This document shows, in pieces, positions 55,360-64,000 of a DNA stretch of 64,000 nt. A program made the translations under genes and the position numbers. Positions within the stretch are counted from its first letter, which is position 1. Every line of letters starts with the position of its first letter. Source of the DNA: Dendrocalamus latiflorus (lineage: Eukaryota > Streptophyta > Magnoliopsida > Poales > Poaceae); the NCBI GenBank assembly GCA_017311315.1, contig CM029670.1, forward strand, positions 27,338,949 through 27,402,948. The letters are read 5' to 3'. The notes under the pieces are model-generated. The model ran no database searches and was not told the DNA's origin. It saw nothing but the letters and a program-made list of their open reading frames with translations.

Positions 55360-58300
55360 CTAGTTCCTGAAGGGTTTCATCTCTTTGAACAACTTAGTAG
55401 CTTCTTCCTCCGAGCAATCAAACTCCACTTTGAGTGCCTGAAGATCAAGAGTGGTGTTGGTAGTTTGAAGGTGAAAATCAAAGTTTACTCCATCAGTGAT
55501 GGCATCTCTCATAGTCTGCTTGTGGTTGCTCCAAGAAGTGGCCAACAGACCTTGAAGGTGCTCAAGTTGTCAACCAAGGCAATTCACCTTCTCGATCATT
55601 TATTTTGGAAGGGTGCAATTGTTTCTGAGCCCTTCTTGGAAAGCATGCTATTGAAGAGGGCAATTTTATCTTGAAGGGATCCCTTGATCTCCTTCCTCTT
55701 CTCCTCAAAGCCAAGAGATTTCTCTAATTCTTCAACTTTGAGAGCTTGCTCTACACAAGTAACTCAAAGTTAGTCACAAAATAACTTATAACCAAAGCAA
55801 GACTAGTTGAATTTATGATCAGTTACCTTAGTTCTTCTTCTTGAATGCTTCAATTGCTTCTTTGTGTTGAAAAATGTTGTCCTTGAACTTGGTCAACCAG
55901 TCTTCGATCGACGGGTCCTTGGCCTTGAGTATCTCCTCGAGCTTAAGGATGATAACACCCTTCACCTTTGTGTCTGTTTCATAGTCTTCTAGATCTATCA
56001 ACCACGGTAGAAGGATAGAAATGAGAAGAAGCAAAGACGAGAAAACAACAAGAACGAGAAGAAAATACTTCTCAGTTGTAGGCTTTTTTCCACAAGAGTT
56101 TTATGGAGCTGCTCGTTCTCTATCACAGTTAACTCAAACAGCTCCCTTTCCTTCTTTAGAATTTATTTGAGCACCTTAATAGTGCTCCTTGACCTATTGA
56201 CATATGAGAAAAACTAAGTATAAAAATTCACGACGAGAAGATAATGAGAAGAAACATCATTACCAATCATCAGCCTCTTAGTGGAGAGTACGTAGCACTT
56301 TCTTTCTCTAAGGCCAATGTTCACATTGTTACCTCTCCGACCAGAGCAACGCTCTCCACCATGTGCTAGAAAAGAAAAGAGAAGAAAAAGAAACATAGAA
56401 AAGTTTCCAAAATTCCAAAAATGCATCTTAGAGTGGTCCTAAGAACTTACCTGGACTAGTTTATCACCATATGGACAATAGAGCACCTCAAGACCTGTCC
56501 TCAACTGACAATCTGAGATCCTCCTCCACCAAAGCTCCTCGAGCCCTTTGGTTGTTGAAGATCCCAAACTGGTCGGGGATGTCCCTTGGGTGTGGAGTTT
56601 TCCTGATCAGGGGAAGTGTACCTACACCCTTCTCTTCGACCACTTTCTTTCTAGTGGTGATCAAATCCTGCTGAGATTTCTCTTCTGCCTCTACATCCTT
56701 TGATGGGCTTGGAGCTGCCAAAGATTCTTGAGTTGCAACCACTGCTGTCAGTTCCTCCATCCACTCAGGGGCTGCCTCGACTGCTTCCTCCTTAGGAGTT
56801 TCATCATCAGAAGTACTCGAATCAAAACTGATCAGATTACTAGAGGTGCTACAAAGAAAAAGAACAAGAAAGAAGAAGTAGGGACTTCAAAACATCAAGA
56901 AATCCAAAGGTATAAATTTACACAAATTTTTTAATACATACCTAGTCCTTTTTTTGAAGTTAAAGAGCACTGGAGCATACTCTAGAGTGCTTGCCTTTCT
57001 CTTTTTCTTTTCAACCGACTTCACTAATACCACACTTATAAGGATGGATGGATCCTTTGAGTCCTCCATCTGGATATGCTTATCCTTAGTCGGATCCTCT
57101 ATGGGGTGGTCAGAAACAACTTCTTCGACCACCTACTCGGAAACTAGAGCCCCCTCGACCACCAGAGTAGTTGTTTCCTCTGGTGCACTTGAATCTTGAG
57201 GGTTGACCACCAGGGCTTCAATTTGGTCAGTCACGACTGCTTCGGAGCCCATGACCGATAAACTTGGTATCACCATTGACCCTTTAGTTGTACTAGCTTC
57301 GATCAATGGCTCTTCCTTATCTTCCATTTTGTCACTGGCCAAAGTGAGCTCGGTGACGAAGTCCTTCATCTAAGAAATTACTCCATCGGTGTGTTTTCTC
57401 TATTCTCCTTATAAGAGAAGGGGTAGGCTTACAAGAAAAGCTCTCAAAGTCATAGTAAAAGCTTATCTCCAAGGGGATTTTTATCTTAGAAGCTTGCTGG
57501 TTGTCGGAGCGATCGCAGGAGCGATCATCAGGGGCACTCAGAGGAACTATCAGGGTAGTGGTTGATGGAGCAGGGTGTGATCCCAATGCTCCATATAACT
57601 TTCTCACCTCCGATGCCTCTTGGGACTTGGAGGAGCATCCTCCGAGCTCTCAGACAACTCGCCACTCTCTGACTTGACCATGTATACACCATAAGAATGT
57701 TACAACACACTGATCAAAAAATATACAAATTGATGAAAAGAGTGATTATTTCACCTTAAGTATGTTGATTCTGTCCTATGGAGAGGTGACGGCCAAGATC
57801 AAGGGTAATTCTGCCTTCTGGTCTGGTTCCCCCACACAAATCGACTTGACCCTTTCTCTCTGCTCCGTAGGTGAAAGGGCTATGAAATCAAGGAAGAAGA
57901 AAAGCCTTAAAAGACAACAAAACAAAAACAAAAATCGGCTGGTCAGAATTTTCAATGCTTATCTTCCAAAGAATCCCTAATTGAGTCTGTTGCGCCCTCT
58001 TATTTGGTCACATAACTTTAGAGGGATTATGCGGTTCATGGAAAAATCCTGTTATGAAGTTAGTCTTCTATATTTGAGATGGACGATGGCATTGACCCAT
58101 CATTCTATCTTCCCCTCCTTCTTTGAGGATGACCTCATCCAATCGGTGAAGGGGAGACTATCTTCTTTGCTAAGCATCATGTACAACCACAACTTCCTCC
58201 ATGACAACCACAAGGACTTGGAATACATCTGAATGTATTCCCCAGCCTTCCCATCATGGAGATGTAGAGCACAGCCCCCAGATGATGCTGCTAATTTTCC

Positions 58301-58711
58301 CAACTTTCTCGTCATCTTGTAGAAGTATTTGAAGATCTCCAAGTTTGGTGGAATTCCCAAATACACTTCATAGAGGTAAACGAAGATGCTCAAATTAGCA
58401 ATAGAATTGGAGGCTAGATTTACTAATTCAACTCCATAGAACTCCAATTCTTTCAAAAGGAATAGATGCACTGGAAATCTAAATCCACACTCAATGTATG
58501 CCCAAAAGATTAGGATTTTGCTTTCGTTCCCACTCAAAAAAATCTCTCCAACTGTTGACCTCCACGAGATCAAAACCCTATTGGGAAGCAACCCTTCCTC
58601 TTCCATGGCCTTTAGTTTCATCGATCCAAGCTTAGATGCTGGACAATTAGAGATTAGATCTAACATTTTGGCTAAGTGGCAAAAAATCAAAAGAGGATCA
58701 AAAGGATTCAA
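55360..58711 (-). pseudogene. Second antisense-type ORF ('putative gypsy type transposon' domain), multi-exon, probably decayed
   Basis: The first exon begins at ATG 58711. Residues about 45-150 carry the same domain as the G1 extra ORF: FWAYIECGFRFPVHLF, LEFYGVELVNLASNSIANL, VYLYEVYLGIPPNLEIFKYF. Downstream minus-strand pieces look like later exons: TEQRERVKSICVGEPD (about 57870), Ser/Thr/Glu-rich segments at 57369-57130 and 57132-56890, a basic piece at 56760-56490, and Lys/Glu-rich helical pieces at 56030-55830 and 55545-55360, like the coiled-coil C-terminus in G1. A TAG interrupts the second piece. The ORF lies just left of a plus-strand polypurine tract and LTR start (59009), so it is the antisense extra ORF of a plus-strand gypsy element whose gag and pol are not seen. 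Exon borders are uncertain. Confidence 0.6.
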
Positions 58712-58794
58712 AGCTACAGCTGGAAAGCACTAGGGCGGAGAAGGAGATGAAAGGTTTTCTGAAAGTGTGAACCCAACAAGAGACACGCTAGGGG

Positions 58795-58803
58795 TTTTAT
58801 AAG
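58795..58803 (-). promoter_or_regulatory. TATA box of the second antisense-type ORF
   Basis: CTTATAAAACC on the minus strand, about 85-90 bp before the ATG at 58711. Confidence 0.55.
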
Positions 58804-58996
58804 GGTTTTCTCCAATTGCAAATAGTGGTTATTCAATCTGAATCCTAACGGATACAAAACCTTTTAGTTTCCCAATTAGTTTCTCGATTTTAAAGTGAAT
58901 AAAATACTGATTCTTTACTCTTGCCGATTAGGGGGGTTGTGTTTCCTGATTGAAATTAAATCAGAAGAAATTCATATTATAAATTCATTTAAAAGT

Positions 58997-59145
58997 TAGG
59001 GGGCTAGCTGATGAGGATTGAATAAATCCTTAAATATGGCTTTAATATTTAATTAAGTCCAGAAGACCCACATGGTCATAAGCCTCAAGATGCTACTCCC
59101 CCAGTACCCTAGTTGAGGAAGCATTGTGCATCTTGCCTGGCTGGA
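58997..59145 (+). mobile_element. Polypurine tract and LTR start of a gypsy element, truncated
   Basis: TTAGGGGGCTAGC is directly followed by TGATGAGGATTGAATAAATC at 59009, a typical PPT/3' LTR junction on the plus strand. The LTR is cut after about 137 bp by the minus-strand LTR at 59146. It explains why an antisense extra ORF sits immediately to the left. Confidence 0.5.
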
Positions 59146-62100
59146 TGTCAGACCCAGATTTTACAATCCGGAATCCTCTGTGATTCCACCGCACTATTCC
59201 CTGGATCAGTAGATAGTGCTCACAGATACAGAAATGAATATCAAAATACATACCATGCAGAAGCATAAATATAATAAAAGACTTACACATGGGCCGTTTA
59301 GGCTGACATCAATAAAATGCAGCAGCGGAAACGAAGCACACAGGTGGGACCCTCAGGACATGCCCACAGGCAGCCAACTGGAGGTTCGCGGCCTAGTTCT
59401 TGACACCTCATCATCGTTGTCCTCATGTCCAGTTGTATTGCCAAAGCATAGTAATCTGATTCCTGATTCTGGATTTGTTATGAGAGCGAGTGTGAGCACA
59501 AACCACCGTGCTCCACGAGCCAATACACATGATGCAATTATATAATATGCATGGCTTATCAAGGGAAGGCTCGGGTCATTTTATTTTCCATAAATTGCTT
59601 TTGAAATATGATTCATAGAAATTTCCTAAGACCTAGCAATTGAAACTAAAACATAACTTGTGAAAGAATGCAATAGTAATAGCGATCCAGATTCGATCCA
59701 CCGTTTCATGGCTTCTGCACCATATGCTTAATCCTTCAGCGTCATAACCGCTTAACTTATCACTGGGGCGACACCCAGGGCAACACAAATAAGGGACTTT
59801 CTCTACCCTCCACTTTACTAATTCCACCCACAAAGTTTTCGAAATAGAACTATATCTAGTTAAGTTCCCATGTCCGCTCTTGACCGTGGGCACGGCTATT
59901 CGAATAGTTTTAGACTCTGTAGAGTTTGCACACTTTACCCACAAGAGATAAATCTACTCATTGACCCACATGATTCCTTAGCCATGCTGTTGAGTAGTCT
60001 ATCACAGGATTGTTACAATGCATAGTCCTACTGTGGTTACGCCCACTAAGGTCTATCTTCCGTAAGATGTGCACATCCCTCGGGAAGGGTCCCTCGTGAG
60101 CCATCATGGGCAAAGGCGGGGATGAGACCATCCATCCCTTTGCTCGTGGTCATACCTTCACGTAACCACCTTAGAGCCACACAAATTAGTAAACCCTGCC
60201 TACATTTTGCCAGCTTGTGGTTGTACTGTTGTACATTGGGAGATCATCACAAGATTCGGTCCTTAGGGTTATCTGGGGGTTCTACCACTAACCCCTTTGT
60301 GCTTCCACTACACCACTCACACACCCTTGAACCATCCGCCCAGATATTTAAGCAAGTAGGGTTTTTTGGGAACATAAAATAATCATACCAACATATTCCA
60401 GTCTTCACCATCATGATTTCCCAAACCAGTTTCTCATAGTTGAAAGTGATGTCTTGGGGCATTTTTGGTGCCCCCGATTATCTAAGCAACACTAAGCATG
60501 ACGTATAATTGTGGACTTATTTTCGAAAGGATACCATTATAATTTTGCTAGGGTGACAAGGCTCAGATATTCAAATGTTTCCAAAGGAGGTATAATACTA
60601 GCAAGTAGATTAATGGGTATATAATTAGAATCTTCAAATAAACATATATTTGCATAAGAAATAACAGCATGCAATTTGATAATTTGAACAGAAGTAAATT
60701 TGCGGAAAATGTAGGTTCAACATGATCAAAGTATTGACTCGCCTGGCGCGGTTTACCGCGGTCTTGAGCTCACACAATGCTTTCTCTTGAGCTTTTGGTC
60801 TCTATCTTCACTTGGAGCTTTATCTCGCTGGATCCACTGAATCTTCATGACTCCCAATTTCTAATTACGCGACAACCGACTGAATCCAAATGAAAGCAAA
60901 TAACTCAAAAGATCCAAGTAAATCCGAATAAACTCAATTTTAGTTTTATTATGAGTTAATGGGTGATTCGGGTGATTTGAGGCAAGGCCGGTGATGACCT
61001 GATCTTTTTATTAATAATCTCTTTTATTACTTTTATATTTATCAAGGAAGTTCCATGAGTTAGGTTAGACCTATGAATTGGTGTGTGAGTTTACTAAGCA
61101 TTATTTTGTTGAGTGCTATTGTTCAGGGCATACACCATATGCGGGGTATACAAATTTTAGCTTACCAAATTAATACTAGAGCCCGGGTTCTCAGCATTTT
61201 ATTGTGTGATGTTTCATGCACACTTAGTTGTCACTAGGCATAACTTATTTTGAATTAGGCTCCATTTGTTCGAGCCCTAGCTGGCTATATTCAGTTATGT
61301 CCATCATTATTACCAAATCGACGTTAAAATTTAATTAATAGTACCACTGGTATTTTGTTTATACTCTAGTTATTATTAGGCTTAGCTTTATTTAATTTAG
61401 ATTTATTTATCTAGGCAGAGGTTATTGTTCAAGGTAATATGTCGTTAGTGCTATTTAATAAGATATATCACTGAGATTTATTTAATGGTGGCTTGATAAA
61501 TATTGGAGCATATACGTTTTCATTATAATTAGGTGTAATCTTTATTAGGTTTGGATATTTAACCATAGTCATATTTCCTTACATGGGTGTATCATTTTAT
61601 GTTTTAGCTATGCGGTGGCTAGTTCCATTTTTTTTACTAAAATACATGGGTGTATGATTTGCTCCTAAGAAAGTTTCCATTTGATAAGTCGTTATTCCAT
61701 GAAAGCATAACCTAAACGAGATTTTACTCAATTCCTTAATATGCCCTTGATTAATAGTTAAACTTTAAAACAAATATTCAGAGCACATTAGTTACTAACA
61801 TATGTTGTTTGATCTATGATTAAACATTTATTAAACTCATCTTTATTCTGATAAACTTTAGTATTATTTGCGGATTAGTCCCATATTTTTAACATTTGTT
61901 GCTTAGCATAATCTACCTCCAAGATTTATTAAATGACAGCATGTTAAATACTGAACATATATTTTAATTATGATTAAGGGTATCTTTACTAAATTTGGAT
62001 ATTTAGCCATAGTTGTTTCTCTTTATCAACGCCTTAACTAATATGTAGGTTTAAAATAAAGAATGAGAGCACAATTATTCATATATGATAACTAATCCAC

Positions 62101-62185
62101 ATTTAAATATTAAATAGTCTTGTTTTATATACCAATAAAATTTATTAGCTTTCCTAGATTATTCCCAAATTTTCCTTGATTATTA
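59146..62185 (-). mobile_element. Minus-strand long LTR, 3' two thirds, truncated
   Basis: Minus-strand LTR end CTGGGTCTGACA at 59146, palindromes CTATTCGAATAG (59896-59907) and CTCTGTAGAG (59915-59924). It aligns with the equivalent part of LTR 33178-45884 (compare 33178-35800). It stops at about 62185, just before the tRNA-like module would begin. A segment of about 440 bp is partly duplicated inside (about 61440-61570 and 61895-62010). Confidence 0.75.
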
Positions 62186-63168
62186 TTCAGGAACATCCAT
62201 GGATGCATACTTTAGGGTCATAGTTAGCTTCCCTTGGACAACTCAAAGGAAAAGCTGGTGGGAAGCTGTTAAAATAAGTTTAAGGCCCCATTCATTCTAG
62301 AAGCCAAAAGCTAGAATGAACACATTAGCTTCTTAATTTTGGCTTTTTCTTTGCTTTTTAGGCTTTTCTTATTCTTTTTTGTTTTTTCGCTTTTCCCTTT
62401 AATTTGTCTGTGGAGATATAATAGTGCTTTTTCATTTTTTTTCTTATTTTTCTTCATTTTTCTTCAATTGAATGACTCAGAGAAAGTTTTTCTTGCTATA
62501 TATGAGCCATACACAATACATAGGCTTCTCTAGACTCTATAGTAAGAAAAGGAGTTTTTAGCAGTTTTGGCATGTTTGCAACCCATATTTGAAAAAATAG
62601 ATGTATGCACATGGGAATGACAAAAATGACGCTTCTGCCGTCTGGTCACTGGGCGGCAGCACGCTCCGCCTGACACCTTTCCCACCGGAGCTCGACCACC
62701 AAGTGACCCCAGCCTACCACCTAGCCAGTAGGAGGCACCTAGCCTACTGCCCCACCACCAGGAGGTAGGTAATTAAGCTGGATAATTAGCCGGCTTAATT
62801 ACCTACCTTAATTATTTTTATGTATTAATTTGCTTGAATTTTTCAATATATCAAATAAACTCAAATAATTACAAAATTTTATGTACAACCTCCCAACATA
62901 ATGTACTCACTTGTGTAATGTTTTGATAATTTTATCCACTATGAATATTGCTCAAAAATTCTTACAATTATGATATTTGTAGGAGTTGTTACATGTAGTT
63001 AATGAGCTCTAAAAATTACAAAATTTTATGTGCAACTTTCTGACATAGTCACAGTAATTGTTTATTTTTTTTAGAATTTTATGCATTATGAATATTGTAG
63101 GAGTACATATAATACTGCAAAAAACACATCGCACAGGATGCGATATGGCTCACTCATATAAGCCACTG
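62186..63168. other. Unrecognised AT-rich sequence
   Basis: Holds a perfect 10-bp inverted repeat TTCATTCTAG / CTAGAATGAA with a 10-base spacer (62291-62320), reminiscent of a MITE end, and a TTTT-rich stretch to 62480. No gene. Confidence 0.35.
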
Positions 63169-63405
63169 CTATCTTCCTACTATGTCTGCCTCCTCATGCA
63201 TGGGCTTGTCTTTCATTGAGCATGAGCATGTCCCATGGGGTACGTCAGCTGGTCCAGAGCTTGCGTGCGGTTCGGAGAAGCTATAGAGACCGTTCTGTTT
63301 CTTGAGTGGCTGGCGCTGGTGCAGTAGGCTGAGGTACACCAAACCTTGTCTGGTAGTAAGCATCGACATGCTCCTACGTGTGGAGGAAGTCATGAACAAA
63401 GGACT

Positions 63406-63648
63406 CTAGGACTCTAGGAATCCCCGATGTGTGGAGGAGCACTGGCCTTCACCGTACAGTGTGGCAAAAATGCCCGAGGAGTTCTGTCCACCGAAGCCTC
63501 CACACCCTGCGTATGGTGTAAATGATGATCTCTGCCCTACATATGCTGCAAATCCTAGCACTGTGTACCACTCCCTGGAAGCATCCAGGAGGCCTGTATC
63601 ATTATCGGTGGACTCGACATCACCCCTACATTGAATTAAAGGCTGCAA
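63406..63648 (-). CDS. Hypothetical minus-strand ORF, possible gene or transposon fragment
   Basis: 80 codons starting MQPLIQCRGDVESTDND, then REWYTVLGFAAYVGQRSS and a Gly-rich GGFGGQNSSGIFATLYGEGQ. Composition is coding-like and non-repetitive, but I do not recognise a family. Upstream minus-strand sequence up to 64000 could contain further exons (SRSIEHVVHIEHPVGALCSP near 64000-63940). It may be a C-terminal exon of a transposon-related gene. Confidence 0.3.
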   Translation of the reverse strand: MQPLIQCRGDVESTDNDTGLLDASREWYTVLGFAAYVGQRSSFTPYAGCGGFGGQNSSGIFATLYGEGQCSSTHRGFLES

Positions 63649-63660
63649 GATGAAACGATG

Positions 63661-64000
63661 TTAGTCACAATAAATATTCTGTATGTAGAATGTGAACTTG
63701 TACCTCTCGGTTGTGCGGTGAAGATGAACAATGGTAGTCTATGTAGGTGGTGCAGAGGTCAAAAGTGATGAATCTCAACGATGGACCTAAGGCATAACAA
63801 GAAAACAAAATGTAGGTTTGTACGTAAGTTATCTCCTCATCAGTATGGCTCACGGATGATCAATGACTAGTACTATGATACCAAGAAGATTCGGTAGGTT
63901 GCGATGGTTGGATGGACTTGCTAGGTCGCGATGACTTGGCAGGTGAGCACAATGCCCCCACTGGGTGCTCGATGTGCACAACATGCTCTATCGAACGGCT
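63661..64000. other. Right edge, possible exons of the preceding ORF
   Basis: Short open minus-strand frames only. CTTATGCCTTAG-like acceptor signals (about 63788) are suggestive but not enough for a gene model. Confidence 0.25.

Overview
The window looks like a transposon-dominated intergenic block from a grass (Poaceae) nuclear genome. Evidence: long GC-rich exon-like stretches in an AT-rich background, a CACTA transposase, copia and gypsy LTR retrotransposons, Tat-type gypsy elements with antisense 'putative gypsy type transposon' ORFs, and many long LTRs of one family that open with TGTAACATCC. I cannot name the genus. There is no bacterial operon, rRNA gene or CRISPR array.

Layout. 1-3075 is the end of a minus-strand CACTA element with the 5' part of a TNP2 transposase and a tRNA-like Pol III unit. 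3077-3864 is a 3' LTR remnant. 4265-13940 is a complete but RT-less minus-strand gypsy element (here G1) inserted in an old copia gag, whose halves lie at 3865-4264 and 13941-14130. G1 has decayed gag and protease, an antisense extra ORF and three tandem arrays (67, 46 and 42 bp). 17038-20921 is a solo LTR with perfect target duplications. 22934-29488 is a complete young copia element with two LTRs that look identical, broken only by a one-base frameshift in integrase. 29494-33110 is the only stretch with host-gene character. It holds a 55-codon minus-strand gene for a probable secreted peptide (31202-31369) and a possible terminal exon (33006-33110). 33178-45884 is a three-level nest of solo LTRs. 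46979-48935 is another solo LTR. 50122-54976 is G2, a shorter relative of G1 that has lost the antisense ORF and the arrays. 55360-58803 is a second antisense-type ORF just upstream of a gypsy polypurine tract and LTR start (59009). 59146-62185 is another LTR piece. The right end (62186-64000) is mostly unrecognised.

Insertion order can be read from the nesting and target duplications: old copia, then G1; minus LTR, then plus LTR, then a further plus LTR; old gypsy with its extra ORF, then G2. No copy of the dominant long-LTR family keeps an internal region, so LTR-LTR recombination seems frequent here. Most premature stops that can be compared between G1 and G2 are C-to-T changes in CG or CHG contexts, as expected for methylated, silenced elements.

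All identities come from reading the sequence by eye; no searches were run. Substitution counts are approximate.
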